Assembly: GCA_047620505.1 (NCBI GenBank)
Contig: JBLHKS010000114.1
Coordinates: forward strand, 1 to 23,645
Direction: 5' to 3'
Length of the DNA: 23,645 nt
Origin: JBLHKS01 sp047620505
GTDB taxonomy: Bacteria; Verrucomicrobiota; Verrucomicrobiia; Verrucomicrobiales; DEV007
Shown: positions 1-8,117 of the stretch, one piece after another
How positions within the stretch are numbered: position 1 is the stretch's first letter
Layout: each line of letters opens with the position of its first letter
Made by a program: the position numbers and the translations under genes
Notes under the pieces: generated by a model
Databases searched by the model: none
What the model was told of the DNA's origin: nothing
Seen by the model: only the letters and a program-made list of their open reading frames with translations

Positions 1-170
1 TCAAAGCCTGAAGTCAGCAGCGCGCGGATTTCGGTCCTTTGCCAACTACCGCATTCGAATCATGTTTTTCTGCGCAAAGTTAGATCTCTTTCCGTTAGAT
101 AGTTGCCACGAAAATCCCTGAAGAGCCTTAACAAGCTCGTCGTAACGTTTGAAAAATAGAAGGATTTAAC

Positions 171-605
171 ATGCGTCTCTGGACTGTTCATCCCAAATAC
201 CTCGACTCAAAAGGCCTCGTCGCATTGTGGCGAGAGGGGCTTCTCGCCAAGGCCGTGCTAGAGGGGAAAACGCGCGGATACCGCAATCATTCGCAGCTGG
301 TGAGATTCCGTGAGGAGGAAACGCCCTCTATCTATTTATCAGAATACCTTCATGGAGTGCTAGAGGAGTCACTGGTGAGAGGCTACAAATTCGATGGCAG
401 CAAACTCTCTCAGGAACGCCACGACTTACCGCCCATGACTGAATCCACGGGACAACTCGAATATGAATGGAGCCACTTGTTGAACAAGCTTCAGGTTCGA
501 GATCCTGGCTTATACAAAAATCACTTAGCCGTTACCAAGCCTGATCCACATCCGATATTCCGAATCGCTAAGGGTAAAGTAAAGCCGTGGGAAAAGGTCG
601 GCTGA
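171..605 (+). CDS. Pyrimidine dimer DNA glycosylase (DenV/Pyr_excise-like)
   Basis: The 144-residue protein resembles the small bacterial relatives of T4 endonuclease V, which cut the glycosyl bond of UV-induced pyrimidine dimers and nick the strand. The N-terminus (MRLWTVHPKYLD), the WRE segment at residues 20-22 and the TRGYRNHSQLVRF segment near 34-46 are typical of this family. The glutamate of WRE lines up with catalytic Glu23 of the T4 enzyme. The later stretch LEESLVRGYKF matches the T4 helix ending in a KRGF-like turn. The T4 nucleophile Thr2 has no equivalent here, since residue 2 is Arg, so the exact activity is uncertain. This is one of the few genes in the window with a clear ribosome binding site (AGAAGGA, about 6 bases before the ATG). 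It converges on the DUF1501 gene with a 17-bp gap and no visible terminator. The family call rests on recalled motifs. Confidence 0.75.
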   Translation: MRLWTVHPKYLDSKGLVALWREGLLAKAVLEGKTRGYRNHSQLVRFREEETPSIYLSEYLHGVLEESLVRGYKFDGSKLSQERHDLPPMTESTGQLEYEWSHLLNKLQVRDPGLYKNHLAVTKPDPHPIFRIAKGKVKPWEKVG

Positions 606-622
606 ACATAACGGCCTCACTA

Positions 623-1963
623 TCAGATCAGCAAATCGTTGATCACTCGCCCGTTGTTCGTCAGCATCACGGGACGACCGTCTGGAGTGAGCATTTCTGA
701 ATGAGGCGAGATGCCCAGGAGATGGTAGGCAGTCGCGCAGAGATCTTCCGGGCCGTAAGGATCTTCGGCCGGATCGGAAGCCCACTTGTCGCTCTTGCCG
801 AGCGAGCGGCCGCCCTGAATTCCGCCACCGCCTAACATTACGCTAAAACAGCGGCTCCAGTGATCGCGACCGGCGTCTTTGTTGATGACCGGAGTGCGCC
901 CGAACTCGCCGGTTACGACGACCAAGGTTTTCTCCAACATCCCGCGATCTTCCAGGTCCGTGAACAGCGCCGCCATCGACACGTTCAGCCTGGGGAGAAG
1001 GTCTTGCTCCAGCACGCGGAAATTCTGGTAGTGCGTGTCCCAGTTTGCGTGTTCGACGCTGACGCAGCGGACGCCAGCTTCGACTAACCGACGCGCCATG
1101 AGACAGCTCTGGCCCAGCGTGGTCCGACCGTAGGCGTCGCGAATCTTCTCTGACTCCTGGCTGATGTCGAAAGCCTCTTTCGCCTGCGTTGACGTCATCA
1201 AATCCGTCGCGCGCTCGGCAAACACGCCCAGCTCTCGAGCGTCCTTGTTCGCCGCTTGCTCAGCAGATTTCTGGAAGCGATCGACCTGCTCCAGCAAGCC
1301 ACGGCGATCATCCAAACGCTTCGCATCGACGCTCAACGGCGGACTGAGATCGGGAACGGCGAAGTCTGGTGAATTCGGGTCCGACTCGATCGCAAACGGC
1401 GCGGCTTCGGCCCCGAGGTAGGCGCTACTCGCACTGTTGTGCATCCGTGGCAAAGCCATGTAGGGTGGGATGCCGCCACGCGGACCAAGCTGGCTCGCGA
1501 TGACCGATCCCATCGATGGATGCTGGTTATTCGGCTTCTGCGCGATATTAAAACCAGGGGCCGGATGGTAGCCGGTAAACATGTAGTGATCAGCCGGACC
1601 GTGGCCTGCGTTTCGATGCGTGAACGATTTGATCGTCGAAAATTTGTCCATGATCTTCGCCACATTCGGCAGCTGATCACAAATCCGGGTGCCCGGGATG
1701 TTCGTCGCCATCTCCTTGAAGGGCCCTCGCACTTCGATCGGAGAATTCGGCTTCATATCGAAGGTGTCGATCGTGCTCAGCCCGCCTTTTAAGAAGACGA
1801 AGATGAAGGAAACGTCGTCCTTCGAGCCGTCGATCACTTTCGAGCCCGCTTGAGCCGCCAGCAGCTGCTGGGTTGTAAAATTCAGACCGAGCGCGCCCGC
1901 AGCACCGACCCTCAGGAGGTCACGTCGCGAGACACGATCGCAAAATGGAGTTTTTGCGCGCAT
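623..1963 (-). CDS. DUF1501 family Tat-exported protein
   Basis: The 446-residue protein belongs to the DUF1501 family, which has a sulfatase/alkaline-phosphatase-like fold, is abundant in Planctomycetota and Verrucomicrobiota and has no settled function. The start at 1963 (MRAKTPFCDRVSRRDLLRVG) is preferred over longer in-frame starts because it places a Tat motif (SRRDLL, residues 12-17, followed by an Ala/Gly/Leu-rich segment) at the normal distance. Family hallmarks are FLKGGLSTIDTFDMKP (about 57-72), GHGPADHYMFTGYHP, a WDTHYQNF segment and VVVTGEFGRTP followed by GRDHWS near the C-terminus. Starts further upstream would run into the divergent oxidoreductase gene: one candidate ATG lies in the same CATATG (2057-2062) as that gene's start. 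The chosen start leaves a 96-bp divergent intergenic region. DUF1501 proteins are often encoded beside DUF1549/DUF1553 cytochrome proteins, but none is adjacent here. No Shine-Dalgarno sequence is visible. Confidence 0.9.
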   Translation of the reverse strand: MRAKTPFCDRVSRRDLLRVGAAGALGLNFTTQQLLAAQAGSKVIDGSKDDVSFIFVFLKGGLSTIDTFDMKPNSPIEVRGPFKEMATNIPGTRICDQLPNVAKIMDKFSTIKSFTHRNAGHGPADHYMFTGYHPAPGFNIAQKPNNQHPSMGSVIASQLGPRGGIPPYMALPRMHNSASSAYLGAEAAPFAIESDPNSPDFAVPDLSPPLSVDAKRLDDRRGLLEQVDRFQKSAEQAANKDARELGVFAERATDLMTSTQAKEAFDISQESEKIRDAYGRTTLGQSCLMARRLVEAGVRCVSVEHANWDTHYQNFRVLEQDLLPRLNVSMAALFTDLEDRGMLEKTLVVVTGEFGRTPVINKDAGRDHWSRCFSVMLGGGGIQGGRSLGKSDKWASDPAEDPYGPEDLCATAYHLLGISPHSEMLTPDGRPVMLTNNGRVINDLLI

Positions 1964-2059
1964 GAATGAATCACGTTCGCCGATCCCAGGCTCTTTCGGA
2001 TCGGCAACGAAGGATTCAGGCTTGCCAATCCGCACAACGCCAGTTAACGCGTGAGCCAT

Positions 2060-3502
2060 ATGAAGGAAGCTAATAACTCCAACGAAAAGAAAACTCTGAA
2101 CCGTCGCGGCTTCGGCAAAACTGCGGGAGCAGCTGCTGCATCGGCGTTCGGATTCCAGTTCATCCCGAGCCACGCCTGGGGCCAGCTCGAAGCCCCGGCT
2201 CTCGCCGGAATCGGCACCGGCGGCAAAGGCGCATCGGACATCGGAAACTCAGCGAATGTCGGCTTCCAGGTCGTCGGCCTGGTTGACGTCGTCGACGTGA
2301 AGAAAATGCCCGAGGCAAAGGGCCGCTACGGGGCGCTGAACGGCACTCGGGAGAAATTTCCGGACGCGAAATTTTACACCGACTATAAAGAGATGCTCGA
2401 TGATCTCGGCGACAAAGTTGACGCCGTCACCGTCTCCACGCCGGATCACCACCACGCTTTCGCCGCGATCGCAGCGATGAAAGCTGGCAAGCACGTTTAT
2501 TGCCAGAAGCCGCTCACTCACGGCATCGGCGAAGCTCGCGCGTTGACCCGCGTCGCCGCCGAAACCGGCGTCAAAACCCAGATGGGCAACCAGGCACACG
2601 CGCAAGATCACATGCGCCGCGTCGTCGAGCTGATCCGCGCCGGAATCATCGGCAAAGTGAAGGAAATCCATTCCTGGACCAACCGTCCGATCTGGGCGCA
2701 GGGATTTGCGAATCATCCGCCGAAAGAAGACGTCCCTGACTTTTTCGATTGGGAACAGTGGATCGGGCCGGCCCCATTTGTGGACTACAGCTCGAAGATC
2801 GCGCCGTTCGCATGGCGCGGCTGGTGGAACTACGGAACTGGTGCCCTCGGCGACATGGCCTGCCACATCATGGACGGACCTTACTGGGCCTGTGAGCTCA
2901 CCTCGCCGACTCAAATCAGCGCCAAAGAAGAAGGCGGCAGCGAACTCTCCGCGCCGATCAATTCCCACGTCACCTACGAATTCGCGGAAAACAAGCACAC
3001 GGCAAAAGGCGGCCTCAAGTACCACTGGTACGATGGCCAGATCGGTGCCAGCTTCGACGAAAAGAATTGGAAGTTGAACAAGGGCGAATTCAACCGTCCG
3101 GAAAAAGTGCTCGGCGGTCTCGATTACAAGGACTACGGCTCGGCGATCATCGGTGAGCGCGGCGAACTCTTTTTCAATCGCGGCAAAAACAACTGGATCG
3201 TTCGTCCAGGCACCGCTGTCGACGGTTTCACCGATTGGCCGGAATCTTCCGTTCCGCGCGCACGCAATCAGGATCCGCACGCCGAATTCTTCGACTCAGT
3301 CACCGGCAAAATCGAGCGCGCGCAGTCTGACTTCGCGCATTCCGGACCGTTCACCGAGACGATTCTTCTCGGCTGCGTCGCCCAGAAAAATCCGGGTGAG
3401 AACCTCAAGTGGAACGCCGACAAAATGGAGTTCACCGGCAAGCCGGATCTCGCCAAGCAAGTCCAGCGCGACTACCGCGACGGCTGGGTTCTTGGAGCCT
3501 GA
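2060..3502 (+). CDS. Gfo/Idh/MocA family oxidoreductase, Tat-exported
   Basis: The 480-residue protein is a predicted NAD(P)-dependent sugar or polyol dehydrogenase. A Tat signal (NRRGFGK at 14-20, then an Ala/Gly-rich stretch ending near AWG at 39-41) precedes the Rossmann domain, so it should act in the periplasm. The dinucleotide loop is GIGTGGKG (50-57). VSTPDHHHA (125-133) and CQKP (148-151) form the sugar-dehydrogenase core. The usual EKP is QKP here, a substitution common in exported planctomycete and verrucomicrobial members. The C-terminal domain contains MGNQAHAQDHMRRVVELIR and GTGALGDMACHIMD. The ATG at 2060 is preferred to an in-frame GTG at 2051, and neither has a Shine-Dalgarno sequence. 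The gene is divergent from DUF1501, which suggests shared regulation, and is followed by a good intrinsic terminator. The substrate cannot be inferred from the sequence. Confidence 0.92.
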   Translation: MKEANNSNEKKTLNRRGFGKTAGAAAASAFGFQFIPSHAWGQLEAPALAGIGTGGKGASDIGNSANVGFQVVGLVDVVDVKKMPEAKGRYGALNGTREKFPDAKFYTDYKEMLDDLGDKVDAVTVSTPDHHHAFAAIAAMKAGKHVYCQKPLTHGIGEARALTRVAAETGVKTQMGNQAHAQDHMRRVVELIRAGIIGKVKEIHSWTNRPIWAQGFANHPPKEDVPDFFDWEQWIGPAPFVDYSSKIAPFAWRGWWNYGTGALGDMACHIMDGPYWACELTSPTQISAKEEGGSELSAPINSHVTYEFAENKHTAKGGLKYHWYDGQIGASFDEKNWKLNKGEFNRPEKVLGGLDYKDYGSAIIGERGELFFNRGKNNWIVRPGTAVDGFTDWPESSVPRARNQDPHAEFFDSVTGKIERAQSDFAHSGPFTETILLGCVAQKNPGENLKWNADKMEFTGKPDLAKQVQRDYRDGWVLGA

Positions 3503-3504
3503 GC

Positions 3505-3516
3505 CAGCAGCTGCTG
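3505..3516. repeat. Intergenic copy of the iterated palindrome CAGCAGCTGCTG
   Basis: This perfect 12-bp palindrome lies two bases after the TGA stop of the upstream gene. It is the only non-coding copy in the window, so at this place protein sequence cannot account for it. Confidence 0.8.
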
Positions 3517-3537
3517 ATCAGCGAAAAATTCGAAAGC

Positions 3538-3567
3538 GTCCGTGGGAAACCGCGGGCCCTTTTTTTT
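3538..3567 (+). terminator. Intrinsic terminator of the oxidoreductase gene 2060-3502
   Basis: An 8-bp stem (GTCCGTGG at 3538-3545 with CCGCGGGC at 3550-3557, two G-T wobbles) closes on a GAAA tetraloop. CC and eight T residues (3560-3567) follow. It lies 36 bp after the stop codon. Confidence 0.8.
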
Positions 3568-3648
3568 GGGTAACCAAACTAGTGTTTTGAGCGCGAAAAT
3601 TGACGAAGCGATCGAGTTTGTACTTGTTAAAACCAGAACTTTCGACCT

Positions 3649-3863
3649 ACGGCGAAGCCGTTGCGCAATCCAGCCCAAGGTTGCCAAAGCGCAGCGACGC
3701 TACCTTGGGATTCTTCCGTCCCGCTTAATTTGATCGTTGAAGGTGATCCGGAAGGTTACGCAAGACCTTCAGCCTTGGTTCCATTTGAAAGTTTCCATCC
3801 TGGGGTAGCCTCCACTTCGTTTCGACAACCCCAGGCTTTGAATTCGGAACGGCGTTGCCGTTC
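3649..3863. repeat. Structured intergenic repeat, copy A
   Basis: This element of about 215 bp is built from hairpins. ACGGC-gaa-GCCGT lies at 3649-3661. CCCAAGGT (3674-3681) pairs with ACCTTGGG (3702-3709). CCTGGGGT (3799-3806) pairs with ACCCCAGG (3828-3835). GAACGGC-gtt-GCCGTTC lies at 3847-3863. Its reverse complement matches copy B (18713-18926) over the whole length, with hairpin arms best conserved and linkers more diverged. It lies between two convergent genes. It could be a non-autonomous mobile element, a structured RNA or an insulating element. Confidence 0.75.
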
Positions 3864-3933
3864 GGCTTTGGCGACTCGTCGGTTGAAGTCGAAGCTTCGG
3901 TAAAAATTATCGCCAGAATGTGAGCTCTAAAAT

Positions 3934-3973
3934 AAAAAAGCGCCTCACCGAATGAACGGTGAGACGCTTTTTT
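3934..3973. terminator. Bidirectional intrinsic terminator
   Basis: Six A residues (3934-3939), a GCG/CGC pair, and CTCACCG (3944-3950) pairing with CGGTGAG (3957-3963) across an AATGAA loop are followed by six T residues (3968-3973). The A and T tracts make it work on either strand. On the minus strand it lies 17 bp after the stop codon at 3990. Confidence 0.9.
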
Positions 3974-3989
3974 GTTTAGGAGAAATTCT

Positions 3990-5336
3990 TTACGCGATTC
4001 CTTTGATCTTCGTCACGCCAGGTCTCGCGACCGGGTTTTGAATATAAGAGTCATCCCAGGACATTCCGGCTTCGTCGACGAAGAAATCTTCATCGGCGTT
4101 GATCGCTTCATCCCAAGTGATTTGCTGACCGGTCTGAGCCGACATCCGGCCCATGATCGCCATCATCGAGGAATGAATCATTCGATCACCGTCGTTGATG
4201 AAATTTCCGTCCCGAATCGAAGCGAAGAGCTCGTTGTGCTCGACCTGATACATATTCTCGTCGCCCTCGCGATCCTCACGATACGTCCAGATCTTCTTGC
4301 CTTTGTTGTCTTCGATGTAAGGGATCGGACCGCGGCCAATGACCAGCGTGCCTTCGGTTCCTCGAATGAAATCGGCGTTTTCGTTGTAACAGCCTGGAGT
4401 CTTCCGACTACCGAGGTGACACCAGACGTTACCCGGATATTCGTAGGCAACGTGGAAGTGGTCAAAGATGTTCCCGCCACCCACTTGAGGAGTCTGGAGG
4501 CCGCCAGTCGCCCGGCAACTGATCGGATTTTCATCCTTCATCACCCAGCCGATTTTGTCGACGCTGTGAACCGCCTGCTCGACCAGGCCACCGCCGCCGA
4601 GCCAAGTGTAATTATACCAATTGCGGATCTGCCATTCGATGTCGCTCATGCCCGGAGCACGCTCGCTGGGATTAATGTGAGGCTTTGAGTGATTTGAATA
4701 ATAAGTTGCGTAGACGCTTGTGATATCGCCGATCGCCTTTTCTTCCAGAATCTGCTTGTAGCAGGCGACCCGAGACGGCGAGTAGCGCCAGCAAAACCCG
4801 GCGACAACCGCAAGCGGCTTTGATTTCGACATCTCGACGGTTTCCATCACGTGGCGCACGCCCGCTGCGTCGACCGCCATCGGCTTCTCGGCGAAAACGT
4901 GTTTGTCGGCCTCAATCGCGGCCCGAAAATGGAGCGGCCGAAATCCAGGAGTCGTGGTCAGAATCACCACATCGATATCCGAGTCCAGCACCCTTTTGTA
5001 GGCATCGAGACCAACGAATTGGCGACTGGCATCGACGTTGATTTTCCCCGCAGATGCCAGCTTCTCGTTTTTATTGAGCGTTTCGAGCGACTTGTCGATC
5101 CGATCCTGAAAAACCTCGCCCATCGCCCAGAGTTCGATGTTGTCATCGGCCGTGAGCGCTTGAGCCGCTGCTCCAGTTCCGCGTCCACCGCAGCCGATGA
5201 AGCCGACTTTGATCTTTTTGTCTTTCGGAATGCCTTCGCCTCGGACAGAGGAAACGAGAGCACCGGCAGCTGCTGCTCCTCCGGCAGTTCTCATGAAAGT
5301 GCGGCGGTTAAAGGGAGTTTTATCGAGATCGCTCAT
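3990..5336 (-). CDS. Gfo/Idh/MocA family oxidoreductase, Tat-exported (second copy)
   Basis: The 448-residue predicted NAD(P)-dependent dehydrogenase is only distantly similar to the gene at 2060. A Tat signal (FNRRTFMRT at 9-17, then AGGAAAAGALVSS) precedes the Rossmann loop GFIGCGGRG (45-53). The core motif is the canonical AEKP (149-152). The C-terminal half carries GFCWRYSPSR and a GGGGLVEQAVHSVDKIGW segment typical of this family. The ATG at 5336 gives a normal Tat spacing. No Shine-Dalgarno sequence is seen. The gene appears to stand alone: the upstream Cmk-PlsC gene on the same strand ends 100 bp earlier, and the 3' end is closed by a strong terminator. Periplasmic sugar oxidation is a reasonable guess, but the substrate is unknown. 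Confidence 0.92.
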   Translation of the reverse strand: MSDLDKTPFNRRTFMRTAGGAAAAGALVSSVRGEGIPKDKKIKVGFIGCGGRGTGAAAQALTADDNIELWAMGEVFQDRIDKSLETLNKNEKLASAGKINVDASRQFVGLDAYKRVLDSDIDVVILTTTPGFRPLHFRAAIEADKHVFAEKPMAVDAAGVRHVMETVEMSKSKPLAVVAGFCWRYSPSRVACYKQILEEKAIGDITSVYATYYSNHSKPHINPSERAPGMSDIEWQIRNWYNYTWLGGGGLVEQAVHSVDKIGWVMKDENPISCRATGGLQTPQVGGGNIFDHFHVAYEYPGNVWCHLGSRKTPGCYNENADFIRGTEGTLVIGRGPIPYIEDNKGKKIWTYREDREGDENMYQVEHNELFASIRDGNFINDGDRMIHSSMMAIMGRMSAQTGQQITWDEAINADEDFFVDEAGMSWDDSYIQNPVARPGVTKIKGIA

Positions 5337-5436
5337 AAATTCGTGTGGTTTTTCTGAAATTCGCAGGCGGAAGTTCGCATTGGAAACACGACGGTTGCAA
5401 GCCCGATCTTTCCTCGCCGGGCCGACCGGCCAGCGT

Positions 5437-6723
5437 CTAATCGGGCAATTTCAGTGCCGCGATCTCGAACATGATTCGGTCAGCGATCCCCTGGTAGTCT
5501 TTCGCCGCTAACTCCTCGGCCGAGAAATGAATCGGTTCGCCAACGACCACCGTGATCTGGCCCGTCAAATTCGGGCGCTTCGCGTGGATCGGATAAATAT
5601 CGTAAAGGCCGAACACTCGCATCGGCAAAACCGGCGCGCGGGTCTTCGCGACCAGCATCCCGACTCCAGCAGCTGCTGACAGCATCTCGCCTGTCGGCGT
5701 CCGCTCGCCTTCCGGGAAAATGAGCACCTTTTTGCCGCCTCTGACAGTCTTGATGATCGTCCGCAGAGCGCTCAGATCCGCTTTTTCCTGATCGAGCGGA
5801 ATCCCGCCCCATTGACGGTAAAGCCAGTCGGAAAGCTTCGTCGTGAACAACGATTTGCGCGCCGCATAACTGATCGACTCGTCCATCGAAACGCCGACCG
5901 TCGGCGGATCAAAATAGCTTTCGTGATTCGCCGCGACGATGCAGCCGCCCGGCATCCGAACACGCTCACGATTCACCACTTTGTAGCGGTAAAGAAGTCG
6001 CAGCAGTCCGGCAAAAATCATGTAGCCGATCCGATAAAGAAGCGTCATCGGGTTCGGCTTGAAAAGGTCCACTCGCTCAAGTCCCTGCTCTTCAAGCTGA
6101 GCCGAAACCGCGTCGACGACCTGCTCCAGGTTCATCTCCGAAGTGTCGATCACGGTAGCGTCGTCAGCGATCGTCAGCGGCGCGGTTTTTCGGCTGCTGT
6201 CCTTGCGGTCGCGCTCGCGAATGTCGTCGATGATCCCTTCAGCTGCGCGGCGTTTCGCGCGGACCTCAGGCGAGGCGTCGAGGTAGAATTTGTGAATCGT
6301 GTCCGCGAAAACCACCGTTCCGATGTCGCGCCCCTCCATCACCAGGTCGGAAACTTCGCGGTAACGACGTTGTTCGGCGACGAGCTGCTCGCGAACTTCG
6401 GGAATTGCAGCGACTGACGAAACGGAGGCCGCGACCTCGTCGCTCTGGAGCTGCTCGCCCGGATCATCGCCGTCGATCGCTATCGTCGAAACCTTGTCTT
6501 TGACTCCGCACTGGAAATTCGTCGCCTCCAGCAATTCGATCACAGCATCGCTGTCAGCCGGGTCAACGCCCTTGCGCAAAACCTGCCAGGTGAACGCCCG
6601 GTACATCGCACCGGAGTTCACAAATTGGATCCCGAATCGTTTCGCGACTCGACGTGCAACGCTGCTTTTACCGGACGCAGCGGGGCCGTCGATTGCGATC
6701 GCAACGTGCCTTGCTGAGCTCAT
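5437..6723 (-). CDS. cmk-plsC: Cytidylate kinase / 1-acylglycerol-3-phosphate acyltransferase fusion
   Basis: The 428-residue protein is a fusion of two enzymes. Residues 1 to about 215 are cytidylate kinase (CMP/dCMP phosphorylation by ATP): P-loop GPAASGKSS (13-21), NSGAMYRAF (36-44), GRDIGT (131-136) and RKTAPLTIADDATVIDTS. Residues from about 225 to 428 are a PlsC-type acyltransferase, which adds the second acyl chain to lysophosphatidic acid. It has a hydrophobic stretch (about 226-245), the catalytic NHESYFD (266-272), GGIPLD (306-311) and FPEGERT (336-342). All key motifs of both halves are intact, so both are probably active, with the kinase held near the membrane. The start overlaps the AroA stop as ATGA, so the two are translationally coupled. 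Chlamydiae carry separate cmk and plsC genes next to each other, as far as I recall, which makes a PVC-specific fusion plausible. Confidence 0.93.
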   Translation of the reverse strand: MSSARHVAIAIDGPAASGKSSVARRVAKRFGIQFVNSGAMYRAFTWQVLRKGVDPADSDAVIELLEATNFQCGVKDKVSTIAIDGDDPGEQLQSDEVAASVSSVAAIPEVREQLVAEQRRYREVSDLVMEGRDIGTVVFADTIHKFYLDASPEVRAKRRAAEGIIDDIRERDRKDSSRKTAPLTIADDATVIDTSEMNLEQVVDAVSAQLEEQGLERVDLFKPNPMTLLYRIGYMIFAGLLRLLYRYKVVNRERVRMPGGCIVAANHESYFDPPTVGVSMDESISYAARKSLFTTKLSDWLYRQWGGIPLDQEKADLSALRTIIKTVRGGKKVLIFPEGERTPTGEMLSAAAGVGMLVAKTRAPVLPMRVFGLYDIYPIHAKRPNLTGQITVVVGEPIHFSAEELAAKDYQGIADRIMFEIAALKLPD

Positions 6724-8117
6724 TCGTCGTGATGTTCGCGAGAGAGGTTGCGGGTCGGATCTTTGACCGGATTGAGCGACGAAATCACCTGCGTGTAGCG
6801 CTGATTTTTCGCCGTCATGACCTTCTTCAACTCGTCATAGAATCCCGGATAGGACGTGTCGACGCACTCGACATCTTCCACGATCGTTTCGCCGTCCGCG
6901 AACAGACCAGCGATCGCAAACGCCATCGCAATCCGATGATCGCCGTGACTTTGAAGCCGCGCCGCCTTGAACTCCTCGACGCCACGAATTTCCATGCCGT
7001 CGAAAAATTCCTGAACCTCAACGCCCATCAGACGCAGGTTGTTCGCGGTCGAGTTGATTCGATCCGACTCTTTCACGCGAAGTTCTTTCGCATCGCGGAT
7101 CACCGTTCGGCCGTCCGCCAGCGCTGCCGCGACCGCGATCACCGGGAGCTCATCGATCACGTTCGGGATGTCGGCTCCCTCAATCGTCGTTCCTTTCAAA
7201 CGACCGCCGTGGACCTCGATGCTGCCCATCGGCTCGCCCGTTGCGGTCTCCTCGATCACCTCCGTGATCTGGGCACCCATCCGAATCAGCGTCTTCAAAA
7301 TCCCGGTCCGAGTCTGGTTCAAACCGATGCCACGCACCGCCAGATGCGCTCCCGTCATCGCAGCAGCTGCTACGACCCAGAACGCCGCGCTCGAGACATC
7401 GCCCGGCACTTTGAGGTCCTGTGATTCCAGAGTCTGGCCACCCCAGATCGTGATTCGCTCTTCGTCCCGGAGGTTTTTGACGCGGAAAAAATTCAGCATC
7501 CGCTCGGTGTGATCGCGGGAACGAACCGGCTCGGTGATCGTCGTTTTACCCTTCGTGCTCAGCGCTGCCAGCATGATCGCGCTCTTCACCTGAGCGCTGG
7601 CGACGGGCAGCTGATAATCGATCGGGTGTAGCGGAGCACCACGAATGATCAGCGGAGCCGTGTCGCCCTCGCCCTCAGCTGTGATCCGAGCGCCCATGAT
7701 CGTCAGCGGCTCGATAATGCGGCGCATCGGGCGAGTTTTCAGCGAATCGTCGCCCGTCAGCTCGGCTTTGAACCCCGTCGGCTGCCCAGCGAGCATTCCC
7801 GTCAGCAAACGCATCGTCGTGCCCGAATTTCCGCAATCGATCGGCTTGGTCGGCTGCTTAAACTCGCCTCCGCGGCCGAAGACCTTCAGCCTTGTCGGGC
7901 CGTTATCGCCTTCTTCAATCTCGTTGATTCTCACCCCGAGTTGGCGCATCGCGTTGACCGTAGCGAGGCAATCTGCGCTCGGAAGAAACCCTTCGATCTC
8001 GCAAGGACCGTTAGCGAGCGCCGCCATCATCACGGCGCGATGTGAAATGCTTTTGTCGCCCGGAACCGTCATTTCGGTCGCAATTGGGCGGCAACGTTTT
8101 ACCTTGAATTCAGCCAT
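6720..8117 (-). CDS. aroA: 3-phosphoshikimate 1-carboxyvinyltransferase (EPSP synthase)
   Basis: This 465-residue enzyme joins shikimate 3-phosphate and phosphoenolpyruvate in the sixth step of aromatic amino acid synthesis, in the cytosol. Motifs seen are GDKSISHRA (20-28), CGNSGTTMRLL (95-105), SAQVK (174-178), RDHTE (201-205), DELP (322-325), LRVKESDR (346-353), DHRIAM (393-398) and TSYPGF (421-426). SAQxK together with RxHxE marks the class II (CP4-like) group. The residue equivalent to E. coli Gly96 is still Gly (GNSG), whereas CP4 has Ala there, so the glyphosate-tolerance change is absent. About 30 residues follow the usual end of the family (after FYDELKKVM), a non-conserved tail. The gene overlaps cmk-plsC by 4 bp. 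The aroA-cmk order is common in bacteria. No Shine-Dalgarno sequence precedes the ATG. Confidence 0.96.
   Translation of the reverse strand: MAEFKVKRCRPIATEMTVPGDKSISHRAVMMAALANGPCEIEGFLPSADCLATVNAMRQLGVRINEIEEGDNGPTRLKVFGRGGEFKQPTKPIDCGNSGTTMRLLTGMLAGQPTGFKAELTGDDSLKTRPMRRIIEPLTIMGARITAEGEGDTAPLIIRGAPLHPIDYQLPVASAQVKSAIMLAALSTKGKTTITEPVRSRDHTERMLNFFRVKNLRDEERITIWGGQTLESQDLKVPGDVSSAAFWVVAAAAMTGAHLAVRGIGLNQTRTGILKTLIRMGAQITEVIEETATGEPMGSIEVHGGRLKGTTIEGADIPNVIDELPVIAVAAALADGRTVIRDAKELRVKESDRINSTANNLRLMGVEVQEFFDGMEIRGVEEFKAARLQSHGDHRIAMAFAIAGLFADGETIVEDVECVDTSYPGFYDELKKVMTAKNQRYTQVISSLNPVKDPTRNLSREHHDE

Larger units (their letters stand above)
3503..3989. other. Convergent intergenic region with two terminators and one structured repeat
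   Basis: This 487-bp gap separates two convergent oxidoreductase genes. In order it holds an intergenic copy of the iterated palindrome (3505-3516), a terminator for the plus-strand gene (3538-3567), a multi-hairpin repeat (3649-3863) and a bidirectional terminator (3934-3973). The short ORFs that cross it are explained by the repeat and show no coding character. Confidence 0.85.

Noticed and set aside
1..170. Possible RNA gene or partial CDS at the left edge
   Set aside because: No tRNA-like cloverleaf, conserved RNA motif or long open frame is visible.
2249..3280. 343-codon open frame antisense to the first oxidoreductase
   Set aside because: The sense strand encodes a full family match. 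The antisense translation has no recognisable domain and is explained by codon bias in GC-rich DNA.
3661..3903. Short ORF in the 3.5-4.0 kb gap
   Set aside because: It lies within the structured repeat. The matching frame is not kept in copy B and there is no coding signature.
3972..4688. 238-codon frame antisense to the second oxidoreductase
   Set aside because: It is a shadow of a strong Gfo/Idh/MocA gene, with no motif or ribosome binding site.
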